From Mesostigma viride (taxonomy: Eukaryota; Streptophyta; Mesostigmatophyceae; Mesostigmatales; Mesostigmataceae), in NCBI GenBank assembly GCA_009746045.1, contig RPFO01000418.1, positions 1,543,333 to 1,605,832 on the forward strand: a stretch of 62,500 bases of DNA. The letters are read 5' to 3'. Each line of letters starts with the position of its first letter. Within the stretch, counting starts at the first letter, position 1. Shown here piece after piece: positions 11,782 to 26,731 of the stretch. A program made the position numbers and the translations under genes. The notes below the pieces were generated by a model. It was not told the DNA's origin. It saw only the letters and a list, made by a program, of their open reading frames with translations, and searched no databases.

Positions 11782-14700
11782 TCAGCACTCGTACTCAATC
11801 CCCCTCTCGTGGTACATCTGTGCCACCCTGTCCCAGAAGATCTGGCCTGCCTGCAGGTACAGCTGCTCATCCAGCTTGTTGACGCTGCGCACGCCCTCGC
11901 CTGGTGTGCACAAGACCACAAAAAGAAGAGGAATAAAAAGACAAGGCAATGCTGATTAAGAAGAAGACCTCCCATCACTATCTCACAAAATAACACAGCC
12001 AAGTTGAGTTATAATTTTTTTTATAAGCAGGTGCGTGACTTCCACGCTGGGTGACAGGGCATTGAGGCACACCAGCCTCTGCTGGGAGCTACTGGCAAAC
12101 TTGACTGTTTTCCTCCTTTTGGACAGCATAATAAGGAAGGTTGTCGAACCACATAATAAGGAAGGTTGTCGTACCACATAATAAGGAAGGTTGTCGTACC
12201 ACATAATAAGGAAGGTTGTCGAACCACATAATAAGGAAGGTTGTCGTACCACATAATAAGGAAGGTTGTCGAACCACATAATAAGGAAGGTTGTCGAACC
12301 ACATAACAAGGAAGGTTGCCGTACCACATAACAAGGAAGGTTGTCGTACCACAGCACACGCAAGGAAGGTTGTCGTACCACATAACAAGGAAGGTTGCCG
12401 TACCACATAACAAGGAAGGTTGTCGTACCACATAATAAGGAAGGTTGTCGTACCACATAACAAGGAAGGTTGTCGTACCACATCACAAGGAAGGTTGTCG
12501 TACCACATCACAAGGAAGGTTGTCGAACCACATAACAAGGAAGGTTGTCGTACCACAGCACACGCAAGGAAGGTTGTCGTACCACATAATAAGGAAGGTT
12601 GTCGTACCACATAACAAGGAAGGTTGTCGTACCACATAACAAGGAAGGTTGTCGTACCACATAACAAGGAAGGTTGTCGTACCACATAACAAGGAAGGTT
12701 GTCGAACCACAGCACACGCAAGGAAGGTTGTCGTACCACATAATAAGGAAGGTTGTCGTACCACAGCACACGCAAGGAAGGTTGTCGTACCACATAATAA
12801 GGAAGGTTGTCGTACCACATAACAAGGAAGGTTGTCGTACCACATAACAAGGAAGGTTGTCGTACCACATAACAAGGAAGGTTGTCGTACCACATAACAA
12901 GGAAGGTTGTCGTACCACATAATAAGGAAGGTTGTCGTACCACATAACAAGGAAGGTTGTCGTACCACATAACAAGGAAGGTTGTCGTACCACAGCACAC
13001 GTAAGGAAGGTTGTCGTACCACATAATAAGGAAGGTTGCCGTACCACATAACAAGGAAGGTTGTCGTACCACATAATAAGGAAGGTTGTCGAACCACATA
13101 ATAAGGAAGGTTGTCGAACCACATAACAAGGAAGGTTGTCGTACCACATAACAAGGAAGGTTGTCGTACCACATAACAAGGAAGGTTGTCGTACCACATA
13201 ATAAGGAAGGTTGTCGTACCACAGCACACGTAAGGAAGGTTGTCGTACCACATAACAAGGAAGGTTGTCGTACCACATAATAAGGAAGGTTGTCGAACCA
13301 CATAATAAGGAAGGTTGTCGAACCACATAATAAGGAAGGTTGTCGAACCACATAACAAGGAAGGTTGTCGTACCACATAACAAGGAAGGTTGTCGTACCA
13401 CATAACAAGGAAGGTTGTCGTACCACATAATAAGGAAGGTTGTCGTACCACAGCACACGTAAGGAAGGTTGTCGTACCACATAACAAGGAAGGTTGTCGT
13501 ACCACAGCACACGTAAGGAAGGTTGTCGTACCACATAACAAGGAAGGTTGTCGTACCACAGCACACGCAAGGAAGGTTGTCGTACCACATAATAAGGAAG
13601 GTTGCCGTACCACATAATAAGGAAGGTTGTCGAACCACATAATAAGGAAGGTTGTCGAACCACATAATAAGGAAGGTTGTCGAACCACATAACAAGGAAG
13701 GTTGTCGTACCACATAACAAGGAAGGTTGTCGTACCACATAACAAGGAAGGTTGTCGTACCACATAATAAGGAAGGTTGTCGTACCACAGCACACGTAAG
13801 GAAGGTTGTCGTACCACATAACAAGGAAGGTTGTCGTACCACAGCACACGCAAGGAAGGTTGTCGTACCACATAACAAGGAAGGTTGTCGTACCACATAA
13901 CAAGGAAGGTTGTCGTACCACATAACAAGGAAGGTTGTCGTACCACATAATAAGGAAGGTTGTCGTACCACATAACAAGGAAGGTTGTCGTACCACATAA
14001 CAAGGAAGGTTGTCGTACCACAGCACACGCAAGGAAGGTTGTCGTACCACATAATAAGGAAGGTTGCCGTACCACATAATAAGGAAGGTTGTCGTACCAC
14101 ATAACAAGGAAGGTTGTCGTACCACATAACAAGGAAGGTTGTCGTACCACATAACAAGGAAGGTTGTCGTACCACATAACAAGGAAGGTTGTCGTACCAC
14201 ATAATAAGGAAGGTTGTCGTACCACATAACAAGGAAGGTTGTCGTACCACATAATAAGGAAGGTTGTCGTACCACATAATAAGGAAGGTTGTCGTACCAC
14301 ATAACAAGGAAGGTTGTCGTACCACATCACAAGGAAGGTTGTCGTACCACATAACAAGGAAGGTTGTCGTACCACATAATAAGGAAGGTTGTCGTACCAC
14401 ATAACAAGGAAGGTTGTCGTACCACATCACAAGGAAGGTTGTCGTACCACAGCACACGTAAGGAAGGTTGTCGAACCACATAACAAGGAAGGTTGTCGAA
14501 CCACATAACAAGGAAGGTTGTCGTACCACAGCACACGCAAGGAAGGTTGTCGTACCACATAACAAGGAAGGTTGTCGTACCACAGCACACGCAAGGAAGG
14601 TTGTCGTACCACATAATAAGGAAGGTTGTCGTACCACATAACAAGGAAGGTTGTCGTACCACATAATAAGGAAGGTTGTCGTACCACATAATAAGGAAGG

Positions 14701-17700
14701 TTGTCGTACCACAGCACACGCAAGGAAGGTTGTCGAACCACATAACAAGGAAGGTTGTCGTACCACATAATAAGGAAGGTTGTCGTACCACAGCACACGC
14801 AAGGAAGGTTGTCGTACCACATAATAAGGAAGGTTGTCGAACCACAGCACACGCAAGGAAGGTTGTCGAACCACATAATAAGGAAGGTTGTCGTACCACA
14901 TAACAAGGAAGGTTGTCGTACCACATAACAAGGAAGGTTGTCGTACCACATAACAAGGAAGGTTGTCGTACCACATAACAAGGAAGGTTGTCGTACCACA
15001 TAACAAGGAAGGTTGTCGTACCACATAACAAGGAAGGTTGTCGTACCACATAACAAGGAAGGTTGTCGTACCACATAACAAGGAAGGTTGTCGTACCACA
15101 GCACACGCAAGGAAGGTTGTCGTACCACATAACAAGGAAGGTTGTCGTACCACAGCACACGCAAGGAAGGTTGTCGTACCACATAACAAGGAAGGTTGTC
15201 GTACCACAGCACACGCAAGGAAGGTTGTCGTACCACATAACAAGGAAGGTTGTCGTACCACATAACAAGGAAGGTTGTCGTACCACATCACAAGGAAGGT
15301 TGTCGTACCACAGCACACGCAAGGAAGGTTGTCGTACCACAGCACACGCAAGGAAGGTTGTCGTACCACATAACAAGGAAGGTTGTCGTACCACATAACA
15401 AGGAAGGTTGTCGTACCACATAATAAGGAAGGTTGTCGTACCACATAACAAGGAAGGTTGTCGTACCACATCACAAGGAAGGTTGTCGAACCACATAATA
15501 AGGAAGGTTGTCGAACCACATAACAAGGAAGGTTGTCGAACCACATAATAAGGAAGGTTGTCGTACCACATAACAAGGAAGGTTGTCGTACCACATAACA
15601 AGGAAGGTTGTCGTACCACATAACAAGGAAGGTTGTCGTACCACATAATAAGGAAGGTTGTCGAACCACATAACAAGGAAGGTTGTCGTACCACATAACA
15701 AGGAAGGTTGTCGTACCACATAACAAGGAAGGTTGTCGTACCACATCACAAGGAAGGTTGTCGTACCACAGCACAAGGAAGGTTGTCGTACCACATAACA
15801 AGGAAGGTTGTCGTACCACATAACAAGGAAGGTTGTCGTACCACATAACAAGGAAGGTTGTCGTACCACATAACAAGGAAGGTTGTCGTACCACATAATA
15901 AGGAAGGTTGTCGAACCACATAACAAGGAAGGTTGTCGTACCACATAATAAGGAAGGTTGTCGTACCACATAACAAGGAAGGTTGTCGTACCACAGCACA
16001 CGCAAGGAAGGTTGTCGTACCACATAATAAGGAAGGTTGCCGTACCACATAATAAGGAAGGTTGTCGTACCACATCACAAGGAAGGTTGTCGTACCACAT
16101 AACAAGGAAGGTTGTCGAACCACATAACAAGGAAGGTTGTCGTACCACATAATAAGGAAGGTTGTCGTACCACATAACAAGGAAGGTTGTCGTACCACAG
16201 CACACGTAAGGAAGGTTGTCGTACCACATAACAAGGAAGGTTGTCGTACCACATAACAAGGAAGGTTGTCGTACCACAGCACACGCAAGGAAGGTTGTCG
16301 TACCACATAACAAGGAAGGTTGTCGTACCACAGCACACGTAAGGAAGGTTGTCGAACCACATAACAAGGAAGGTTGTCGAACCACATAACAAGGAAGGTT
16401 GTCGAACCACATAACAAGGAAGGTTGTCGTACCACATAACAAGGAAGGTTGTCGTACCACATAACAAGGAAGGTTGTCGAACCACATAACAAGGAAGGTT
16501 GTCGTACCACAGCACACGTAAGGAAGGTTGTCGTACCACATAACAAGGAAGGTTGTCGTACCACATAACAAGGAAGGTTGTCGTACCACAGCACACGCAA
16601 GGAAGGTTGTCGTACCACATAACAAGGAAGGTTGTCGTACCACAGCACACGTAAGGAAGGTTGTCGAACCACATAACAAGGAAGGTTGTCGTACCACATA
16701 ACAAGGAAGGTTGTCGTACCACAGCACACGCAAGGAAGGTTGTCGTACCACATAACAAGGAAGGTTGTCGTACCACATAATAAGGAAGGTTGTCGTACCA
16801 CATAACAAGGAAGGTTGTCGTACCACATAACAAGGAAGGTTGTCGAACCACATAATAAGGAAGGTTGCCGTACCACATAATAAGGAAGGTTGTCGTACCA
16901 CATAACAAGGAAGGTTGTCGTACCACAGCACACGCAAGGAAGGTTGTCGTACCACATAACAAGGAAGGTTGTCGTACCACATAACAAGGAAGGTTGTCGT
17001 ACCACATAACAAGGAAGGTTGTCGTACCACATAACAAGGAAGGTTGTCGTACCACATAACAAGGAAGGTTGTCGTACCACATAACAAGGAAGGTTGTCGT
17101 ACCACAGCACACGCAAGGAAGGTTGTCGTACCACATAACAAGGAAGGTTGTCGTACCACATAACAAGGAAGGTTGTCGTACCACATAACAAGGAAGGTTG
17201 TCGTACCACATAACAAGGAAGGTTGTCGTACCACATAACAAGGAAGGTTGCCGTACCACATAACAAGGAAGGTTGTCGAACCACATAATAAGGAAGGTTG
17301 TCGTACCACATCACAAGGAAGGTTGTCGTACCACATAACAAGGAAGGTTGTCGTACCACATAACAAGGAAGGTTGTCGTACCACATAACAAGGAAGGTTG
17401 TCGTACCACATAACAAGGAAGGTTGTCGTACCACAGCACACGCAAGGAAGGTTGTCGTACCACATAACAAGGAAGGTTGTCGTACCACATAACAAGGAAG
17501 GTTGTCGAACCACATAACAAGGAAGGTTGTCGTACCACATAACAAGGAAGGTTGTCGTACCACATAATAAGGAAGGTTGCCGTACCACATAACAAGGAAG
17601 GTTGTCGTACCACATAACAAGGAAGGTTGTCGTACCACATAACAAGGAAGGTTGTCGAACCACATAACAAGGAAGGTTGTCGAACCACGTAACAAGGAAG

Positions 17701-20700
17701 GTTGTCGTACCACATAACAAGGAAGGTTGTCGTACCACATAATAAGGAAGGTTGTCGTACCACATCACACGCAAGGAAGGTTGTCGTACCACATAACAAG
17801 GAAGGTTGTCGTACCACATAACAAGGAAGGTTGTCGTACCACATAACAAGGAAGGTTGTCGTACCACATAACAAGGAAGGTTGTCGTACCACATAATAAG
17901 GAAGGTTGTCGTACCACATAACAAGGAAGGTTGTCGTACCACATAACAAGGAAGGTTGTCGAACCACATAACAAGGAAGGTTGTCGAACCACGTAACAAG
18001 GAAGGTTGTCGTACCACATAACAAGGAAGGTTGCCGTACCACATAACAAGGAAGGTTGTCGTACCACAGCACACGTAAGGAAGGTTGTCGAACCACATAA
18101 CAAGGAAGGTTGTCGTACCACATAACAAGGAAGGTTGTCGTACCACAGCACACGTAAGGAAGGTTGTCGTACCACATAACAAGGAAGGTTGTCGTACCAC
18201 AGCACACGTAAGGAAGGTTGTCGTACCACATAACAAGGAAGGTTGTCGTACCACATAATAAGGAAGGTTGTCGTACCACATAACAAGGAAGGTTGTCGTA
18301 CCACATAACAAGGAAGGTTGTCGTACCACATAACAAGGAAGGTTGTCGTACCACATAACAAGGAAGGTTGTCGTACCACATAATAAGGAAGGTTGTCGTA
18401 CCACAGCACACGTAAGGAAGGTTGTCGTACCACATAACAAGGAAGGTTGTCGTACCACAGCACACGTAAGGAAGGTTGTCGTACCACATAACAAGGAAGG
18501 TTGTCGTACCACATAACAAGGAAGGTTGTCGAACCACATAACAAGGAAGGTTGTCGTACCACATAATAAGGAAGGTTGCCGTACCACATAACAAGGAAGG
18601 TTGTCGTACCACATAACAAGGAAGGTTGTCGTACCACATAACAAGGAAGGTTGTCGTACCACAGCACACGCAAGGAAGGTTGTCGTACCACATAACAAGG
18701 AAGGTTGTCGTACCACATAATAAGGAAGGTTGTCGTACCACATAACAAGGAAGGTTGCCGTACCACATAACAAGGAAGGTTGTCGAACCACATAACAAGG
18801 AAGGTTGTCGAACCACATAACAAGGAAGGTTGTCGTACCACATAACAAGGAAGGTTGTCGTACCACATAATAAGGAAGGTTGTCGTACCACATAATAAGG
18901 AAGGTTGTCGTACCACATAACAAGGAAGGTTGTCGTACCACAGCACACGTAAGGAAGGTTGTCGTACCACATAACAAGGAAGGTTGTCGTACCACATAAC
19001 AAGGAAGGTTGTCGTACCACATAACAAGGAAGGTTGTCGTACCACATAATAAGGAAGGTTGTCGTACCACAGCACACGTAAGGAAGGTTGTCGTACCACA
19101 TAACAAGGAAGGTTGTCGTACCACATAACAAGGAAGGTTGTCGTACCACATAACAAGGAAGGTTGTCGTACCACATAACAAGGAAGGTTGTCGTACCACA
19201 TAACAAGGAAGGTTGTCGTACCACAGCACACGTAAGGAAGGTTGTCGTACCACATAACAAGGAAGGTTGTCGTACCACATAACAAGGAAGGTTGTCGTAC
19301 CACATAACAAGGAAGGTTGTCGTACCACATAACAAGGAAGGTTGTCGTACCACATAACAAGGAAGGTTGTCGTACCACATAACAAGGAAGGTTGTCGTAC
19401 CACATCACAAGGAAGGTTGTCGTACCACATAACAAGGAAGGTTGTCGTACCACATAACAAGGAAGGTTGTCGAACCACATAACAAGGAAGGTTGTCGTAC
19501 CACATAACAAGGAAGGTTGTCGTACCACATAACAAGGAAGGTTGTCGTACCACATAACAAGGAAGGTTGTCGTACCACATAACAAGGAAGGTTGTCGAAC
19601 CACATAACAAGGAAGGTTGTCGTACCACATAATAAGGAAGGTTGTCGAACCACATAATAAGGAAGGTTGTCGAACCACATAATAAGGAAGGTTGTCGTAC
19701 CACATAACAAGGAAGGTTGTCGTACCACAGCACACGCAAGGAAGGTTGTCGTACCACATAACAAGGAAGGTTGTCGAACCACATAACAAGGAAGGTTGTC
19801 GTACCACAGCACACGCAAGGAAGGTTGTCGAACCACATAATAAGGAAGGTTGTCGTACCACATAACAAGGAAGGTTGTCGTACCACATAACAAGGAAGGT
19901 TGTCGTACCACAGCACACGCAAGGAAGGTTGTCGTACCACATAATAAGGAAGGTTGTCGTACCACATAACAAGGAAGGTTGTCGTACCACAGCACACGCA
20001 AGGAAGGTTGTCGAACCACATAACAAGGAAGGTTGTCGTACCACATAACAAGGAAGGTTGTCGTACCACATAACAAGGAAGGTTGTCGTACCACATAACA
20101 AGGAAGGTTGTCGTACCACATAACAAGGAAGGTTGTCGTACCACAGCACACGTAAGGAAGGTTGTCGTACCACATAACAAGGAAGGTTGTCGTACCACAT
20201 AACAAGGAAGGTTGTCGTACCACATAACAAGGAAGGTTGTCGTACCACAGCACACGTAAGGAAGGTTGTCGAACCACATAATAAGGAAGGTTGTCGAACC
20301 ACATAACAAGGAAGGTTGTCGTACCACATAACAAGGAAGGTTGTCGTACCACATAACAAGGAAGGTTGTCGTACCACATAACAAGGAAGGTTGTCGTACC
20401 ACATAATAAGGAAGGTTGTCGTACCACATAATAAGGAAGGTTGTCGTACCACAGCACACGCAAGGAAGGTTGTCGTACCACATAACAAGGAAGGTTGTCG
20501 TACCACATAATAAGGAAGGTTGTCGTACCACATAACAAGGAAGGTTGTCGTACCACAGCACACGCAAGGAAGGTTGTCGTACCACATAACAAGGAAGGTT
20601 GTCGTACCACATAACAAGGAAGGTTGTCGTACCACATAACAAGGAAGGTTGTCGTACCACATAACAAGGAAGGTTGTCGTACCACATAATAAGGAAGGTT

Positions 20701-23700
20701 GTCGTACCACAGCACACGTAAGGAAGGTTGTCGTACCACATAACAAGGAAGGTTGTCGTACCACATAACAAGGAAGGTTGTCGTACCACATAACAAGGAA
20801 GGTTGTCGTACCACATAACAAGGAAGGTTGTCGTACCACATAACAAGGAAGGTTGTCGTACCACATAACAAGGAAGGTTGTCGTACCACATAACAAGGAA
20901 GGTTGTCGTACCACATAACAAGGAAGGTTGTCGAACCACATAACAAGGAAGGTTGTCGTACCACAGCACACGCAAGGAAGGTTGTCGTACCACATAACAA
21001 GGAAGGTTGTCGTACCACATAACAAGGAAGGTTGTCGTACCACAGCACACGTAAGGAAGGTTGTCGTACCACATAACAAGGAAGGTTGTCGTACCACATA
21101 ACAAGGAAGGTTGTCGTACCACAGCACACGTAAGGAAGGTTGTCGTACCACATAACAAGGAAGGTTGTCGTACCACAGCACACGCAAGGAAGGTTGTCGT
21201 ACCACATAATAAGGAAGGTTGTCGTACCACATAACAAGGAAGGTTGTCGTACCACATAACAAGGAAGGTTGTCGTACCACATAACAAGGAAGGTTGTCGT
21301 ACCACATAATAAGGAAGGTTGTCGTACCACATAACAAGGAAGGTTGTCGTACCACAGCACACGCAAGGAAGGTTGTCGTACCACATAATAAGGAAGGTTG
21401 TCGTACCACAGCACACGCAAGGAAGGTTGTCGTACCACATAACAAGGAAGGTTGTCGAACCACATAACAAGGAAGGTTGTCGTACCACATAACAAGGAAG
21501 GTTGTCGTACCACATAACAAGGAAGGTTGTCGTACCACATAATAAGGAAGGTTGTCGTACCACATAACAAGGAAGGTTGTCGTACCACATAATAAGGAAG
21601 GTTGTCGAACCACATAATAAGGAAGGTTGTCGTACCACATAATAAGGAAGGTTGTCGTACCACATAACAAGGAAGGTTGTCGTACCACATAACAAGGAAG
21701 GTTGTCGTACCACATAACAAGGAAGGTTGTCGTACCACATAATAAGGAAGGTTGTCGTACCACATAACAAGGAAGGTTGTCGTACCACATAACAAGGAAG
21801 GTTGTCGTACCACAGCACACGCAAGGAAGGTTGTCGTACCACATAACAAGGAAGGTTGTCGTACCACATAACAAGGAAGGTTGTCGTACCACATAACAAG
21901 GAAGGTTGTCGTACCACATAACAAGGAAGGTTGTCGTACCACAGCACACGCAAGGAAGGTTGTCGTACCACATAATAAGGAAGGTTGTCGAACCACATAA
22001 CAAGGAAGGTTGTCGTACCACATAACAAGGAAGGTTGTCGTACCACATAACAAGGAAGGTTGTCGTACCACATAATAAGGAAGGTTGTCGTACCACATAA
22101 CAAGGAAGGTTGTCGTACCACAGCACACGCAAGGAAGGTTGTCGTACCACATAACAAGGAAGGTTGTCGTACCACATAATAAGGAAGGTTGTCGTACCAC
22201 ATAACAAGGAAGGTTGTCGTACCACATAATAAGGAAGGTTGTCGTACCACATAATAAGGAAGGTTGTCGTACCACATAATAAGGAAGGTTGTCGTACCAC
22301 ATAACAAGGAAGGTTGTCGTACCACATAACAAGGAAGGTTGTCGTACCACATAACAAGGAAGGTTGTCGTACCACAGCACACGCAAGGAAGGTTGTCGTA
22401 CCACATAATAAGGAAGGTTGTCGAACCACATAACAAGGAAGGTTGTCGTACCACATAACAAGGAAGGTTGTCGTACCACATAACAAGGAAGGTTGTCGTA
22501 CCACAGCACACGTAAGGAAGGTTGTCGTACCACATAACAAGGAAGGTTGTCGTACCACATAATAAGGAAGGTTGTCGTACCACATAACAAGGAAGGTTGT
22601 CGTACCACATAATAAGGAAGGTTGTCGTACCACATAATAAGGAAGGTTGTCGTACCACATAATAAGGAAGGTTGTCGTACCACATAACAAGGAAGGTTGT
22701 CGTACCACATAACAAGGAAGGTTGTCGTACCACATAACAAGGAAGGTTGTCGTACCACAGCACACGCAAGGAAGGTTGTCGAACCACATAACAAGGAAGG
22801 TTGTCGTACCACAGCACACGCAAGGAAGGTTGTCGTACCACATAATAAGGAAGGTTGCCGTACCACATAATAAGGAAGGTTGTCGAACCACATAATAAGG
22901 AAGGTTGTCGAACCACATAATAAGGAAGGTTGTCGAACCACATAATAAGGAAGGTTGTCGAACCACATAATAAGGAAGGTTGTCGTACCACATAATAAGG
23001 AAGGTTGTCGAACCACATAATAAGGAAGGTTGTCGAACCACAGCACACGCTATACCACATCAACCTGGTCTTACTATAGCAAGGGAGCAAGCGTTACAGC
23101 TGCACTACCAAGGTTCTACACCGATTGCTCTACATACCCACTGCCACGATCATTCAATCGCCCACTACAACTTGCGTACTGTGTAACTTAAGATACCACC
23201 GTGCCATTCTTATGGCACGTGTTGAAATCGTGCGTGACTGCCCCTGCAGGCACAAAGCACGCTATCCTGACTGTGCAGTGTGCACACTTCAATCCTACGA
23301 GCACTACAACCACGACCACAACATATATGAGCACAATATGATACGACGCGCTACTGTGTAATAACAACCAACCGCCTGGCGGGGAGTGACAGTGGTTGCC
23401 CGGCGAAACCGTCACACATTGCCGGCACCAAAACACCTTCTTTGGCCTTAACACCAAATGAACTAAACACCGCATGGCCTAAAACCATGGGCTTGCAGTC
23501 ATGCGATGCCCAGGACAAAGTACACGATGACAACACTACACTGTACACACACTAACCAGCTAGCATGGCTGTACCTGGCGTCATGTCCTTGGTCTTGGAC
23601 ACCTTTGGGTCGCCCTCGTTGTGCTTATTCACGCGAGGCACTCCCTGCGTGCAGAACGCGTTGAAGAGCGGCTCAAACTGCTCCTTGAACGTGTGGTACA

Positions 23701-26662
23701 GCAGGCACATGGACAGGTCAAAGTGGGACACGATGCCCACAAACGCAAACTCGCGCAGGTGCTGCGTGGCGACGGCAAGAAGTTCTGGGTCCTCCTTGGC
23801 CATCACCCCTCGTGACGTCTGCAGGCGCTGGAGCGTGCGGTAGCCTGCAAGCCGCGTGGTCTGGTAGTTCATGTACCTGAGGCCGTCAGGGGGCGTGGGG
23901 GAACCGGGGGGGGGGCGTGGGGGAACCGGGGGGGGGGGGCGTGGGGGAACCGGGGGGGGGGGCGTGGGGGAACCGGGGGGGGGGGGGGCGTGGGGGAACC
24001 GGGGGGGGGGCGTGGGGAACCGGGGGGGGGGAGAGGGTGGAACGAGTAAGGCAGAAGACCAGACCAGACGGTTAATCGCTGCCAGCAGCCTGGTTTGGTA
24101 GTACATGCACCTGGCGTCGCTGGGAGGTGCGACGGCCTTGGGTACATTGCGAAATGAGGGGGGGGGATGGGGGGGGGGGGGGGGGGAATGCGGGGGGAGA
24201 ATGGGGGGAAAGCGTGGGTGGAAACATCAGGGTAAAGGGTGGGTAGGCGAGGAGGACAGGGGTGGGGGGCAGGGGGGGGACGAGATAAGCAGCTGCCAGC
24301 AGTAGTTGCGTGCCAGTGCCACATTAATGAGCCGCGTCCAATGAGTACTGGCAAGCAAGCAGGATGAAACCGTAGCGCTGGACTTTTGTACACAACCACC
24401 TGTGTGCGCATGGTTTACGAGCCTAATGCCCTCGCGAAGGCCTTGGATTCATAATAAACCTGCCCTCCGCCCCCTGTAACCCACCCATGCACCCACCCGC
24501 CCTGCCCGCACACCTTTCTGCCAACCCACCTCCCTGCCCACCCACTCATCCCTCCACTCCGCCACTCATCCTGCCCACCCTACCCACACCCGCCCGCGAG
24601 CTACGACCGCACCTGGACAAGAGCATGCCTTGCAAAGCACTAAACTAACCACCCATCCCACCCCCACCCACCCACCCACCCACCGTCCTCCTACCGCGTC
24701 GCAACGCAAGGTAGCCCCCTTGTGACGCCTTTGTGGGGTTAAATTGTGAACATGTTGCCTACCGCATCGCAGGGTAGCCTCTATAAAGGGCCTCTATAAA
24801 GGGCTACCAACAGCTCCCCTACAAAAGGGGTGGGATTCCCTGTATGTAGCCGCCTGCAACCATCGCCGCCCACAACCATCGCCGCCCACAACCATCGCCG
24901 CCCACAACCATCGCCGCCCACAACCATCGCCGCCCACAACCATCGCCGCCCGCAACCATCGCCGCCCGCAACCATCGCCGCCCACAACCGTCGCCGCCCG
25001 CAACCATCGCCGCCCGCAACCATCGCCGCCCACCACTACAGCCCCAACCTCACCCCCCCCCCCCCCCCCCCCATATCCCCGGCCCACCCACCTGTCCCGG
25101 CAGTCGATGTGGCACGTGCACTCGGGCTTCTTGGGCACCGTGCAGCAGATCTGGAAGAATCGGTCAGCGCTGTCCGTGCACGCGGTCCGCTTGGCGTCGT
25201 GCATCGAGTCGTGCACGAAACGAGACAGCGTGCGCTCCGTGGGGTCCCTGACGAGCGTCAGGAGGAGCGTGCGGTCCTTGCCCCTGTAAGTCGCCAGGTC
25301 GTAGTCGCGGCCGACAGAGATGAAATTAGCGCGGGCCTCCTTGGCCGGGTCGGGCCGTCCCCGGATGTAGTAGTAGGTGATTTCTTTGATCCCGGCCACA
25401 TGCTCCTGCAGGTGGTGGCGGTCACAATAGAATGGGGGCAGGGTCGCTATAGGGTGGGATGAGCACACAATAGACTGCAAGTAATCTCTTTGATCCCAGC
25501 CACGTGCTCCTGCGGGTAATGGTCACTATAACGTGGGGCAGGGTCACTATAGGGTGGGAGAGACACGGTGGGTCCAGGTGTACGTCTTCCCTTCACTGCT
25601 TCAGTGGAGCTCATGTGGGTGAGCTCCAGCCTCCCAGCGGCGGTCACAATAGCCTGGGAAGGGCCAGCAGCGGCGGTCAATGTAGCACGGGCAAGGCCAT
25701 TGTCGCACGGAACATTACAAGGATCACGTTTCCCTTCACTGGGATGCCCAATCCATCATGTATCCAATCACAATGCATCATGGTCGACCGCGCAATGCAG
25801 GCTTTTCCACCCATACATATTAAAGCATGTAGACTGCGTCACGTGGGTACAAATAAACGAAGCGAAGTGTCAAGCCCTACACAGTTCCCACCCATAAACT
25901 AGGCACACTCCACCGGGCAAGACTCTTGAAAACACAAAAGAAGCCGCAGTCGCTCGCTACGTGTAATTCATAGCAGGGTGCTGCTATGCCTACAGGTTCA
26001 CCACGCAGGCCACCTTTTGGTGCTCGGAGAGTCCAACAACACGAAGCCAACAGCGCCACCACCCGCTGTGCAGGGCAACTTTCAAACGCAGCTGGGTTCC
26101 AATTTTACGAAACGCTGGGCATGCGAAACGCTGTGCAGAAGAGAAGACAAAAATAGTGTTAGAACTGTTATGGGCAAGCGCACCGGCATGCGGACCGGCA
26201 TGTGCTAGAAGAACGTGCGCCAGAAAACCAACCGCAACAATCGTGCACACGCACAAAATGCCTCGCTTATCTTAGTCTATCACGCGTGAGGATGCCGTTC
26301 TCCATAAAATATCAATGAAACTACACATACATATCTACACATACATATCTGCACACGCACCTGCATGAGCTTGGAGAAGGTCGTCCCTGCCGCCTTGGCC
26401 AGGTGCATGAAGAACGTAGTCTCCCCAGGGTTGCCCATCCGGTGGTGGGCCAGGGGGTACGGGTGGTTGACCGCGCGCTGCGCCTGGAGGCAGGTGCCGT
26501 ACCACTTGCCAGCATTAACCCGCACTTTGGCGCGGGGTCCACCGTTCCCAGCGGCTGCACCCCCGCCCTGCAGCTGTGACATGATGGCGTTGGTGCGCGC
26601 CGAGTTCATGGCCTGGAAGAGGGCCGCACCCTGCTGGGGGGTGATCAGCCCCACCGCTTGCG

Positions 26663-26731
<69 letters not shown>

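Noticed and set aside
11983-12120. Additional sulfotransferase exon (SSSQQRLVCLNALSPSVEV on minus)
   Set aside because: Exons at 23575 and 11900 already join in phase and give a natural family C-terminus. This segment has no convincing donor, so I treat it as intron.
12089-23090. Giant open reading frames (up to about 2,500 codons) on the minus strand
   Set aside because: They are the 25/29-bp satellite read in each frame and lie inside a well-supported intron. No start context, domain or codon variation supports a gene, so they are listed only as a finding to test.
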